From: Pseudomonadota bacterium
GTDB lineage: Bacteria; Pseudomonadota; Alphaproteobacteria; Sphingomonadales; Sphingomonadaceae
Length of the DNA: 35,976 nt
Assembly (NCBI GenBank): GCA_023416515.1
Contig: JAEZHP010000076.1
Span: forward strand, 1-35,976
Direction: 5' to 3'
The position numbers and the translations under genes are program-made. Positions 24,554 to 32,843 of this stretch are shown in pieces; within the stretch, counting starts at the first letter, position 1, and every line of letters starts with the position of its first letter. The notes beneath the pieces were generated by a model, which made no database searches, had not been told where the DNA came from, and saw nothing but the letters and a program-made list of their open reading frames with translations.

Positions 24554-26487
24554 ATCTCCACCTGGCTGCCAAGCTCGACGACTCGGTTCGTCGGCAGCTT
24601 GAAGAATTGCATCGCGCTTTCGGCGTTTCGAAGCATCCAGGCGAACAAGCCCTCCCGCCACAGCGCCATGCCCGGCCGCGACGAGGCGATCAGGGTCTGG
24701 CGGGCGAGGAAGAAGCTCGTGTCCATCATCTTGAACTGAGGGCCGCAGCTTTCGACCTTGGCGAGCGCCGCCGGGACGTCGGTCTCCTCCATGAAGCCGT
24801 AGCGAAGGATCAGCCGGAAGAAGCCGCTCCCCAATTCCTTGAGATCGATCCGCTTCTCGGGATCGACGAAGGGCACGTCCTCGATCTTCACGGTGAGCAG
24901 CAGGACCCGCTCGTGAAGCACCTTGTTGTGCTTCAGATTGTGGAGGAGCGCGTGGGGGATGCCATCGGGAGTCGTGGTCATGAACACTGCGGTTCCCGGG
25001 ACACGCGCCGCGCTCGATGCCGCCGACTTGATGAAGATCGCGACCGGCATCGAACCCTCGTTCATGCGTTCGATCATGAGCTTTCGGCCCTTCGCCCAGG
25101 TCGTCAACATCGTGAAGATGATGAGGCCGACCAGGAGCGGGAACCAGCCGCCGGCGGGAACCTTGGTCAGGTTCGCGGTGAAATAGGCGATGTCGACGAG
25201 GAAGAAGAGCGCGAGCAGCGGGATCGACACCCACGGCTTCCACTTCCACAGCGAGAACAGCACCACTGTGAGCAGGCAACTGTCGATGAACATCGCGCCG
25301 GTGACGGCGATTCCGTAGGCCGCGGCGAGGTTGCTCGAGTTCCTGAAGAACAGGACGAGCAGAATGACCATCACCATCAAGGTCCAGTTGACCATCGGGA
25401 TGTAGATCTGGCCGGCGGCCGAAGCGCTGGTGTGCAGGATCCTGAGGCGCGGGATGAAGCCGAGCTGCATCGCCTGCTGGGTGACGGAGAAGGCGCCGGA
25501 AATGACCGCCTGGCTGGCGATGATCGTCGCCATCGTCGCTAGGATCACGAGCGGGAGGCGATAGGCTTCGGGCGCGAGGAAGAAGAACGGATTGCGGATC
25601 GTCTCGGCAGCAGTCGCCGGGTCCATCGACAGGATCATGGCGCCCTGCCCCATATAGTTGAGCATCAGCGCCGGCATCGCGAAGCACAGCCAGGACAGGC
25701 CGATGGGCTTGCGGCCGAAATGGCCCATGTCGGCGTAGAGCGCCTCGGCTCCGGTGACGGCGAGAACCACGGAGCCGAGAGCGAGGAACGCCTGCCACTG
25801 ATCGGTGAGGAAGAAGTCGATCGCGTTCAGCGGATTGATCGTCTCGATGATGATCCGCGGCGCCTCGACGATGTGCATCACGCCGAGCACGGCAAGGGTC
25901 GCGAAATAGAAGAGCATGATCGGGCCGAACAGGGCGCCGACCTTGGCGGTGCCCCGCGACTGGATCGCGAACAGGCCGACCAGGATCCCGATCGCGATCG
26001 GAAGGACGAACGGCTGAAAGCCGCTCTGAACCGTGGTCAGGCCCTCGACCGCCGAAAGCACAGAGATCGCCGGAGTGATCATCGAGTCGCCGTAGAACAG
26101 CGCGCAAGCGAACACCCCGAGAAGAACGATCCCTGAGGTCTTGAGGCGCATCGTCGCGCCCGAGCGTCGGCTGATCAGCGCGAGCAGGGCGAGGCTTCCG
26201 CCCTCCCCCTTGTTGTCCGCGCGCATGATGATCGCGACATATTTGAACGAGACCACGACCATCATCGACCAGAAGATCAGGCTGAGGACGCCGGTAATCT
26301 CGGTCTCGCCATGCGGCAGCTGGTGGTGGCCCGCGAAGGTCTCGCGGAAGGCGTAGATCGGGCTTGTGCCGATGTCGCCGAAGACGATTCCGATCGCCCC
26401 GATCGCGAGCTTGAGAATGCCCGAATCGTGGTGGTGATGCCCTGCGGGTTGCTCCGCGGGCATGGCAGGCGCGGCGGTGTCGCTCAT
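24550..26487 (-). CDS. kup: Kup-family potassium transporter
   Basis: 645 residues with about twelve membrane segments in the first 440 residues and a cytoplasmic C-terminal domain. Family marks include LAIGAIGIVFGDIGTSPIYAFRE near the N-terminus, FYGDSMITPAISVLSAVEGL and YADMGHFG. It imports potassium, probably by proton symport. An HHHHDSG-like His cluster (about 18-22) precedes the first membrane segment. The gene is divergent from ald, 168 bases apart; I find no convincing promoter pair there. Confidence 0.96.
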   Translation of the reverse strand: MSDTAAPAMPAEQPAGHHHHDSGILKLAIGAIGIVFGDIGTSPIYAFRETFAGHHQLPHGETEITGVLSLIFWSMMVVVSFKYVAIIMRADNKGEGGSLALLALISRRSGATMRLKTSGIVLLGVFACALFYGDSMITPAISVLSAVEGLTTVQSGFQPFVLPIAIGILVGLFAIQSRGTAKVGALFGPIMLFYFATLAVLGVMHIVEAPRIIIETINPLNAIDFFLTDQWQAFLALGSVVLAVTGAEALYADMGHFGRKPIGLSWLCFAMPALMLNYMGQGAMILSMDPATAAETIRNPFFFLAPEAYRLPLVILATMATIIASQAVISGAFSVTQQAMQLGFIPRLRILHTSASAAGQIYIPMVNWTLMVMVILLVLFFRNSSNLAAAYGIAVTGAMFIDSCLLTVVLFSLWKWKPWVSIPLLALFFLVDIAYFTANLTKVPAGGWFPLLVGLIIFTMLTTWAKGRKLMIERMNEGSMPVAIFIKSAASSAARVPGTAVFMTTTPDGIPHALLHNLKHNKVLHERVLLLTVKIEDVPFVDPEKRIDLKELGSGFFRLILRYGFMEETDVPAALAKVESCGPQFKMMDTSFFLARQTLIASSRPGMALWREGLFAWMLRNAESAMQFFKLPTNRVVELGSQVEI

Positions 26488-26655
26488 CGGGGGAACGTGT
26501 CCAAACCTGCCTTCATAACAGCCGCTCCGCCGCGCGAAGCGGCCGGCGCATTATCACTCCCCTCCGGGGCGCGCAACAAGTGGACATGGCGACAAGGCCG
26601 AAGCGCCCCGCTATAGGGCACCGCAATTCCACGAGAATCAGCGGGAGCAAGTACG

Positions 26656-27756
26656 ATGCGCGTTGGCGTGCCGAAGGAGATCAAGGTTCACGAATATCGG
26701 GTCGGCCTGACCCCGGCGTCGGTCGCGGAACTGACTGCGGCCGGACATGAGGTGGTGGTCGAGACCAATGCCGGCACCGGCATCGACTTCAGCGACCAGG
26801 ATTATGTGAATGCCGGCGCGCGCATCGTCGCGACCGCGGACGAGGTGTTCGCCCAGGCCGACATGATCGTGAAGGTGAAGGAGCCGCAGGCGGTGGAGAT
26901 CGCCCGGCTGGAGGCGCGCCACACCCTCTTCACCTATCTCCACCTCGCGCCCGACCCCGAGCAGACCCAGGGTCTGCTCAAGTCCGGAGCGACCTGCATC
27001 GCCTACGAGACGGTGACGTCGCGTTCGGGCCAGCTGCCGCTGCTCAAGCCGATGAGCGAGGTCGCGGGCCGCATGTCGATCCAGGTCGCCGCCCACTATC
27101 TCGAAAAGGAACAAGGCGGCCGAGGAGTCCTGCTCGGCGGAGTCCCGGGCGTGGCGCCTGCGAAGATCGCCATCCTCGGCGGCGGAGTCTCCGGAATCAA
27201 CGCCGCGCAGATGGCGACGGGCCTTCGCGCCGACGTCACCATCTACGACATCAGCAACGACCGGCTGGCCGAGCTCGACATGCATTTCGGCAGCCAGATC
27301 AAGACCGCCTACGCCTCCAAGGCCGCGATCGCCGAGGCGGTGAAGCATGCCGAGGTGGTGATCGGCGCGGTTCTCATCCCCGGCGCCGCGGCTCCGAAGC
27401 TGGTCAGCCGCGACATGCTCAAGACCATGAAGCGTGGATCCGTGCTGGTCGACATCTCGATCGACCAGGGCGGCTGCTTCGAGACGTCGCGGCCGACGAC
27501 CCACAGCGACCCGGTCTACGAAGTCGACGGGGTCATCCATTATTGCGTTGCCAATATGCCGGGCGCGGTTGCCCGGACGTCGGCTTTCGCGCTCAACAAT
27601 GCGACCCTGCCCTTCGTCCTTCGGATCGCCAACATGGGCGCCGAGGCCGCGATGGCCGCCGATCCGCATCTCGCGGCCGGCCTCAACGTGTCGGGCGGCA
27701 AGGTCCGCCACCAGGCCGTCGCCGAGGCGCTCGGGCTCGAGTACGAGGCGGCTTAA
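26656..27756 (+). CDS. ald: alanine dehydrogenase
   Basis: 366 residues, cytoplasmic NAD-dependent conversion of L-alanine to pyruvate and ammonia. Arg15, Lys75 and His96 fall at the numbers known for the substrate-binding residues of the mycobacterial enzyme. The NAD site is ILGGGVSGINAAQM (about 175-188). GGGAG lies nine bases before the ATG. A TATAGG-like stretch lies near 26612, but no -35 with proper spacing. The gene is followed by an inverted-repeat element before ccmI. Confidence 0.97.
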   Translation: MRVGVPKEIKVHEYRVGLTPASVAELTAAGHEVVVETNAGTGIDFSDQDYVNAGARIVATADEVFAQADMIVKVKEPQAVEIARLEARHTLFTYLHLAPDPEQTQGLLKSGATCIAYETVTSRSGQLPLLKPMSEVAGRMSIQVAAHYLEKEQGGRGVLLGGVPGVAPAKIAILGGGVSGINAAQMATGLRADVTIYDISNDRLAELDMHFGSQIKTAYASKAAIAEAVKHAEVVIGAVLIPGAAAPKLVSRDMLKTMKRGSVLVDISIDQGGCFETSRPTTHSDPVYEVDGVIHYCVANMPGAVARTSAFALNNATLPFVLRIANMGAEAAMAADPHLAAGLNVSGGKVRHQAVAEALGLEYEAA

Positions 27757-27767
27757 CCACGCGGAGG

Positions 27768-27877
27768 CATTCCGGCGAAAGCCGGAACCCATGAACACGG
27801 GGTCGGAGTCATCGCTCCGGCCCCGTTGTCAATTCCGGGACGCGCGATGTTCTTGGGTCCCGGCTTTCGCCGGGATG
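27768..27877. repeat. paired inverted repeat with inner hairpins (REP/BIME-like)
   Basis: Two 30-base arms, 27768-27797 and 27848-27877, are reverse complements at 27 of 30 positions. Each arm also contains its own hairpin: CCGGC-GAAA-GCCGG on the left, the equivalent on the right. The 50-base centre has a third hairpin. The element fills the space between the convergent ald and ccmI genes and ends three bases before the ccmI stop. It resembles a REP doublet; copies elsewhere in the genome cannot be checked here. Confidence 0.75.
27798..27825 (+). terminator. central hairpin after ald
   Basis: CGGGGTCGGAG and CTCCGGCCCCG form an 11-bp stem with one G-U pair around TCATCG, followed by TTGTC. 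Placed 41 bases after ald, it may end transcription, but the T-run is poor. It lies between the two long repeat arms. Confidence 0.5.
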
Positions 27878-27879
27878 AC

Positions 27880-28548
27880 TCAAGGTTGAGTTGGTGCGGG
27901 AGCCGCGGAGGGAGGGATCCGGCCCATCAACCGCGCCTGGGCGAGCGCGTCGAGCTGCTCCTGGATGGCGCCGCGCCAGTTGGCGCTTGGCGGAGCCGAG
28001 GCGAGAAGCTCGCGCCACACCTGCTCGGCCTCGTCGAAGCGGCCGCCCTGGGCGAGCGCGATCCCGTAGAAGAAGCGCGGGCCGGGATGGTCGGGCGCGA
28101 TCTGGAGGGCGCGGTCGAAGGCGAGCTCGGCGGCCGGGGTCATCAGCCCGTCGGCATGCTGGACCAGAGCGTTCCCGAGCCCGACCCACAGATCGGGGTT
28201 GTTGGGCGTTCGGCGGAGCGCGTTCTGGATGATCTCGACGCCCTCCCTGGTGTTGCCGGTGCGCTGATAGCTTTCGGCGAGGCTCAGCCAGTGGGCGGCA
28301 TTGTTGAACTGGCCCATCAGGTCGGGCCGCATCTCGGCGAAGGCGCTGTCCGGAAGCGGCTGGGTCGGCGCCGGCGGCGCCTTGGGCGCTCCAGCGAAGC
28401 CGGGGCGGCCCTGCCAGGCATAGCCGGCGAGAGCGAGCAGGAGCGCCGCGCCGAGGAACTGGACGAGCCCCATATCGCCGCGCGCCCAGCGCCACAGGCC
28501 GGCAGCGACGAGAAGCGCCAGGACCAGCATGACGATCCAGCCCATCAT
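27880..28548 (-). CDS. ccmI: cytochrome c maturation TPR protein CcmI (CycH-like)
   Basis: 222 residues. Two N-terminal hydrophobic segments (about 4-17 and 28-45) are followed by TPR repeats: AAHWLSLAESYQRTGNTREG, NPDLWVGLGNALVQ and FFYGIALAQGGRFDEAEQVW. CcmI holds apocytochrome c and delivers it to the CcmFH haem lyase. ATG 28548 overlaps the ccmH stop (ATGATG). It is shorter than two-domain CcmI proteins of other alphaproteobacteria. Last gene of the operon. Confidence 0.88.
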   Translation of the reverse strand: MMGWIVMLVLALLVAAGLWRWARGDMGLVQFLGAALLLALAGYAWQGRPGFAGAPKAPPAPTQPLPDSAFAEMRPDLMGQFNNAAHWLSLAESYQRTGNTREGVEIIQNALRRTPNNPDLWVGLGNALVQHADGLMTPAAELAFDRALQIAPDHPGPRFFYGIALAQGGRFDEAEQVWRELLASAPPSANWRGAIQEQLDALAQARLMGRIPPSAAPAPTQP

Positions 28549-28982
28549 GCCTTCTTCTTCCTCCGCTTGAACTGGCCGCGCATCAGGAACAGGCCCGCTC
28601 CCAGCAGAATGATCGGCGCGAACCAGAGCGGCCAGGTCAGCGGCTCCACGGGCGGATCGTACGTCACCCAATTTCCGTAGCGCTGGATCAGCCAGGCGCG
28701 GATATGCTCGGGGCGCTCGCCGGCGGCGATCCTGCGGCGGATGTTGTTGCGCATGTCGCCGGCCATGTCGGCGTCGCTGTCGGCAATCGACTGACCTTGG
28801 CAGACGAGGCAGCGAACCTCGTGCATCAGATCGCGCGCGGCGGCTTCCTGGCGCGGGTCCGGCAGCTGCTTGTTGGCATATTCCGCGGGCGGAAGCGCCG
28901 AGTCGGCCAGCACTGGAGCGGCGAAAGCCAGTGCAAGCCCGATCAGCAGAAGACGATCACAACGGAACACGGGCGGCCTCAT
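28545..28982 (-). CDS. ccmH: cytochrome c-type biogenesis protein CcmH
   Basis: 145 residues: signal peptide (cleavage near residue 26), periplasmic three-helix domain with the thiol pair Cys58/Cys61 in RCLVCQGQSIADS, one membrane helix (WPLWFAPIILLGAGLFLM) and a basic tail. It reduces apocytochrome c thiols with CcmG before haem attachment. The start at 28982 overlaps ccmG by 26 bases, with AGGA upstream; a GTG at 28970 is a possible shorter start. Confidence 0.94.
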   Translation of the reverse strand: MRPPVFRCDRLLLIGLALAFAAPVLADSALPPAEYANKQLPDPRQEAAARDLMHEVRCLVCQGQSIADSDADMAGDMRNNIRRRIAAGERPEHIRAWLIQRYGNWVTYDPPVEPLTWPLWFAPIILLGAGLFLMRGQFKRRKKKA

Positions 28983-29490
28983 ATTCCTGGATGAGCCGCT
29001 CCATGTCGGCGTCGGTGATCGGCCCGATATGCTGGAAGCGGATCATTCCTCTCCCGTCGATCACGAAGGTCTCGGGAACGCCCGACGAACCGATCGCGAG
29101 CTGGAGGCTGCTGTCGGCGTCGAGCGCGACATTGCGGTAGGGGTCGCCCCAGCGGTCGAGGAACGCCTGGATGTCCTGCGGGCGATCGCGGATCGCGACC
29201 GCGTCGATCGGCACCCCGCGCCTCGAAATCGCCATCAGTTGAGGCGCCTCGGCGATGCACGGCACGCACCAGCTCGCGAAGACATTGAGGATGCGCGGTT
29301 CGCCGGCATAGTCGCCGCGGCTCACGGTGGCGCGGCCCGGAAGCGCCGGCGGCAGCACGAAGGCCGGCAGCGGCTGACCGATCAGGCGCGAATGGATGAG
29401 CCGGTCGGACGGCGAATAAAGGTTCCAGGCGGCGACGACGCCGATCACGAGGAAGACGATCAGCGGCACCCACAGGACCAGCCGCTTCAT
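28957..29490 (-). CDS. ccmG: thiol:disulfide interchange protein CcmG/DsbE
   Basis: 177 residues. An N-terminal membrane anchor (about 5-22) precedes a periplasmic thioredoxin-fold domain with WCVPC (Cys75, Cys78) and the cis-Pro in GVPETFVIDG. It keeps the CXXCH cysteines of apocytochrome c reduced. ATGA overlap with ccmF; long overlap with ccmH. Confidence 0.95.
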   Translation of the reverse strand: MKRLVLWVPLIVFLVIGVVAAWNLYSPSDRLIHSRLIGQPLPAFVLPPALPGRATVSRGDYAGEPRILNVFASWCVPCIAEAPQLMAISRRGVPIDAVAIRDRPQDIQAFLDRWGDPYRNVALDADSSLQLAIGSSGVPETFVIDGRGMIRFQHIGPITDADMERLIQEYEAARVPL

Positions 29491-31451
29491 GCCAGCGCCT
29501 CGCGACCGGGCTCGAAGACCGGTGTCGGCTCGGCCTCATCCTGGCGCCTGGTGCGGCGGGCACGGCGGAGTCGGCCGATCAGCGACAGGAAACCGCCGAA
29601 GGCGACGAGCCCGCCGCCATACCAGATGAGGGTGACGGCCGGCTTCCACCACAAGCGAAGCTGCCAACGCCCCTGCCCGTCAGGTTCGCCGATGACAGTG
29701 TAGAGCTGGCCGTCGACGCGCGTGAGGATTGCAGCCTCGCTTGTCGGGGTCGGCGGCGAGCTGAACATCCGCGCCTGCGGACGGAGCAGGATCTCGCGGC
29801 CGTCGCCGCGCCGGACGACGAGGCGCGCTGCCACCGCGGTCCAGTTCGGACCGGCCACCGGCTCCACTCCCTCGAAGCGGATCGTCCATGGCCCGACGCT
29901 GGTCTGCTGTCCGACTCGGGCAGCGATCAGGGTCTCCTTGTTGAAGGCGCTTTCGGACGCCATTCCCGCCATGCTCACGGCGATGCCGAGATGGGCGATG
30001 ACCATCCCCCAGGTGATCAGCGGGGTTCGGCGCAGGTTGCGGCCCCACAAGGGGGCGAGGCTCGCGACGGCGACCGCCGGTGCAAGAGCGAGCCCGAACA
30101 TCGGCAGGATGCCGATACCGGGCGCGAGCACGATGACCGCAAGGAGCGAGGCGGCTGCGACGAGGATCGGCACCGCCATCCGTTGGGCGAGAGTCTTCAG
30201 GCTGTCGCGGCGCCAGCGCAGAAGCGGCCCCGCCCCCATCAAGGCGACGAGGATGAGAGCGACCGGGCCTGCGGCCTTGTTGAAATAAGGCGGGCCGACG
30301 GAAAGCTTCTCGCCCGTCACCGCTTCGACCCCGAGCGGATAGAGGGTGCCGACCATGACGATCCCGAGGATGATCGAGAGGAGCAGGTTGTTGACGACCA
30401 GCATCCCCTCGCGGCTCACCGGATCGAACGTAGCGCCCTCCTTCACCGTGCCGACCCGCGCCCCGAACAGGGCAAGCGCGCCGCCGATATAGAGGCACAG
30501 AAGCATCAGGATGAATGCGCCGCGCTGGGGATCGACAGCAAAGGCGTGGACGCTGGTGAGGATTCCGGAGCGGACCAGGAAGGTGCCGATCATCGACATC
30601 GAGAAAGCGACGACCGCCAGCATCACGGTCCAGGCACGAAGCCCGTCGCGGGTTGCGAGCACGGTGACGCTGTGGAGGAGAGCGGTGGCGGCCAGCCACG
30701 GCATCAGCGAGGCATTCTCGACCGGGTCCCAGAACCACCAGCCGCCCCAGCCGAGCTCGTAATAGGCCCAGTAGCTGCCGGCGACGATCCCGAGGGTGAG
30801 GAAGATCCAGGCGCCGAGCACCCAGGGCCGCATGGCGCGGGCGAAAGCGGGACCGACATCGCGGGTGACGAGCGCTCCGACCGCGAAGGAGAAAGCGACC
30901 GAGACCCCGACATAGCCGAAATAGAGCGTCGGCGGATGGAAGGCGAGGCCGGGGTCCTGGAGCAACGGATTGAGGCCGTTGCCGTCGAGCGGGATCGGGA
31001 AGATGCGCGTGAACGGGTTCGATGCGAACAGGAGGAAGCCGTAGAAGCCCAAGGAGATCGTGGCCTGCGCTGCGAGGGTCGCGACATGGGTGTCCTGCCT
31101 GAGCTTGCGCTCGAACAGGGCGACTCCGGCGCCGGCGACCGCGAGCACCGTCACCCACAGCAGCATCGACCCTTCGTGATTCCCCCAGGCGCCGGCCAGT
31201 TTGTAGATCCACGGCTTGGCGGAATGGCTGTTGGCGACGACGAGCTGAACCGACAGGTCAGTGCGCAGGAACAGCCAGAGCAGCATCAGGAAGGAGAAAG
31301 CGACGAGCATGCCCTGAGTCACCGCGAGCGGGCGGACGAAGCGAAGCATCGCCTCCTGGCCCGGGCGCACCGAGGCCCAGCCGAGGAACATCTGGAGCAG
31401 CGACAGCGACGCCGCGAGCCAAAGGGCGGCGAGGCCGGCTTCGGCGATCAT
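29487..31451 (-). CDS. ccmF: haem lyase subunit CcmF
   Basis: 654 residues with about fifteen membrane segments. The haem-handling WWD-type motif WGGWWFWDPVENASLMPWL is present in the first half, with HEGSMLLW before it. CcmF takes haem from CcmE and attaches it to apocytochrome c with CcmH and CcmI. The ATG overlaps the ccmE stop (ATGA). Confidence 0.97.
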   Translation of the reverse strand: MIAEAGLAALWLAASLSLLQMFLGWASVRPGQEAMLRFVRPLAVTQGMLVAFSFLMLLWLFLRTDLSVQLVVANSHSAKPWIYKLAGAWGNHEGSMLLWVTVLAVAGAGVALFERKLRQDTHVATLAAQATISLGFYGFLLFASNPFTRIFPIPLDGNGLNPLLQDPGLAFHPPTLYFGYVGVSVAFSFAVGALVTRDVGPAFARAMRPWVLGAWIFLTLGIVAGSYWAYYELGWGGWWFWDPVENASLMPWLAATALLHSVTVLATRDGLRAWTVMLAVVAFSMSMIGTFLVRSGILTSVHAFAVDPQRGAFILMLLCLYIGGALALFGARVGTVKEGATFDPVSREGMLVVNNLLLSIILGIVMVGTLYPLGVEAVTGEKLSVGPPYFNKAAGPVALILVALMGAGPLLRWRRDSLKTLAQRMAVPILVAAASLLAVIVLAPGIGILPMFGLALAPAVAVASLAPLWGRNLRRTPLITWGMVIAHLGIAVSMAGMASESAFNKETLIAARVGQQTSVGPWTIRFEGVEPVAGPNWTAVAARLVVRRGDGREILLRPQARMFSSPPTPTSEAAILTRVDGQLYTVIGEPDGQGRWQLRLWWKPAVTLIWYGGGLVAFGGFLSLIGRLRRARRTRRQDEAEPTPVFEPGREALA

Positions 31452-31900
31452 TCGATCGTCTCCGTCTTGTGGAGTCCGCGGTCGGACAATTGGGGCGGCA
31501 TGTAATTCTCGTCATGCTTGGCGAGAATTTCGCTGGCGACGAAGCGGCCGTCTGCCTGGAAGCGGCCTTCGGCGACGACTCCGGAGCCTTCGCGGAACAG
31601 GTTGGGGACGATTCCCGTGAAGGTCACCGGGATGGTGTTCGCGGTCTCGTCGCCGACGACGAAGTCGATCGTGACCCCGTCAGGATGACGCTGGAGCGAG
31701 CCTTCCTTCACCATCCCACCGACCCGGACCGCTCGGTCGAGCGGCAGGCCGAGCCGTTGCACATCGGCCGGGGCGTAGAAGAAGGCGGCCTGCTCTCGCA
31801 TCGCCGACATGGCGAGGAGGGCCGCCACCAGCAATGCGATCACCGCCAGGCTGACTAGGATGAGCCGCTGGCTCTTGGGCTTCATTGCGCGGGCGCTCAT
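31448..31900 (-). CDS. ccmE: cytochrome c maturation haem chaperone CcmE
   Basis: 150 residues: N-terminal membrane anchor (about 13-32) and a periplasmic OB-fold. His129 in LAKHDENYMP is the covalent haem-binding residue, with Tyr133 nearby. The start at 31900 overlaps the ccmD stop (ATGA); ATG 31885 is a possible alternative. Confidence 0.96.
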   Translation of the reverse strand: MSARAMKPKSQRLILVSLAVIALLVAALLAMSAMREQAAFFYAPADVQRLGLPLDRAVRVGGMVKEGSLQRHPDGVTIDFVVGDETANTIPVTFTGIVPNLFREGSGVVAEGRFQADGRFVASEILAKHDENYMPPQLSDRGLHKTETIE

Positions 31901-32025
31901 TTGCGGCGAAGCTCCGCGGCGTCGCGCTCGGCCCGGCGCATCGAGAGATAGGTCTGAACGAACAGCCCGGCGATGCCGACGAAGGCGGCGGCATAGGCGC
32001 CGATCACGAACGGCCAGGGATTCAT
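31897..32025 (-). CDS. ccmD: haem exporter protein CcmD
   Basis: 42 residues: one membrane helix (FVIGAYAAAFVGIAGLFVQTYL) followed by a basic, charged tail, as in CcmD, which releases holo-CcmE from the CcmABC complex. ATG 32025 overlaps the ccmC stop (ATGA) and the stop overlaps the ccmE start. Confidence 0.9.
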   Translation of the reverse strand: MNPWPFVIGAYAAAFVGIAGLFVQTYLSMRRAERDAAELRRK

Positions 32026-32744
32026 GCTTCGGCCATCCTTCTGAGCCTCGCTTCGACCTTGGTTCGGGCGAGGTCGGCGCGCATTCGCATCAGAACGATC
32101 GCGCCAAAGAAGAGCGAGAAGCCGACCGCCGCGACGAGGAGCGGCCACAGCATCTCGCCGGCAATCGCCGACTGGCCGCGGACGATGTCGATGCTCTGGG
32201 TCTGGTGGAGGGAGCGCCACCACACCACGGAATAATGGATGATCGGAAGGTTCGCGGCCCCGGCGATCCCGAAGATGGCAGTGAGGCGCCCCTCGCCGCC
32301 CTTTTCCTTCTCGGCCGAGGCGAGCGCGATGTAGCCGAGGTAGAGGAAGAGGAGGACGAGCATCGACGTCATCCGCCCGTCCCATTCCCAATAGGTGCCC
32401 CAGGCGGGACGACCCCAAAGCGAGCCGCTGACCAGGCAGATGGCGGTGAACACCGCACCCGGCACTGCAAGCGCGCGCCCGGCGACGGAGGCGAGCGGGT
32501 GGCGCCAGACCAGTTGCATGAAGCTTGCGGCCGCGATCCCCGTCCAGCCGCCCATTCCGAGCCAGGCGGCGGGCACGTGGAGGTAGATGATGCGCACGCT
32601 GTCGCCCTGGTAGCGTTCGGGAGGGGCGACGAAGAGTCCGTAGCCGACTCCGAGCGCGATCAGGATCAGCCCGCCCCACCCCAGCCAGGGAGTGAGCGCG
32701 CGCGCGATTTTGAGGAAGCGGGCGGGATTCGCGAAGGCGTGCAT
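32022..32744 (-). CDS. ccmC: haem exporter protein CcmC
   Basis: 240 residues, six membrane segments. The haem-binding WxWD-type segment WGTYWEWDGR and the flanking periplasmic His residues (YLHVPAAW and IHYSVVWW) are present. It loads haem onto CcmE. First gene of the operon here; ccmA and ccmB are absent and an unrelated gene lies divergently upstream. The Shine-Dalgarno is weak, but MHAFANPARFLK is a family-typical start. Confidence 0.95.
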   Translation of the reverse strand: MHAFANPARFLKIARALTPWLGWGGLILIALGVGYGLFVAPPERYQGDSVRIIYLHVPAAWLGMGGWTGIAAASFMQLVWRHPLASVAGRALAVPGAVFTAICLVSGSLWGRPAWGTYWEWDGRMTSMLVLLFLYLGYIALASAEKEKGGEGRLTAIFGIAGAANLPIIHYSVVWWRSLHQTQSIDIVRGQSAIAGEMLWPLLVAAVGFSLFFGAIVLMRMRADLARTKVEARLRRMAEA

Positions 32745-32843
32745 GGCGTCGGCTCGCTTCTTAGCCGGGCGGTGACGCGCGCGGAAGGCCTAGACGGCCG
32801 CAACCTTGCTCCTCGCGCAGGCAGGGCCCAAGTGGGCGGCCCG

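Noticed and set aside
24554..26107. Upstream extension of the 2H phosphoesterase frame
   Set aside because: This is an alternate frame of kup; the domain begins right after TTG 24553.
26493..26515. GGAAC near the kup start as an EcfG site
   Set aside because: No CGTT at 16-17 bases downstream, and it is oriented away from kup.
26581..26616. TGGACA and CTATAG as an ald promoter
   Set aside because: The spacing is 24 bases, too long for a sigma70 promoter.
29991..31505. 504-codon plus-strand frame
   Set aside because: Shadow of ccmF, whose WWD motif and membrane segments are clear; the translation is a charged low-complexity chain.
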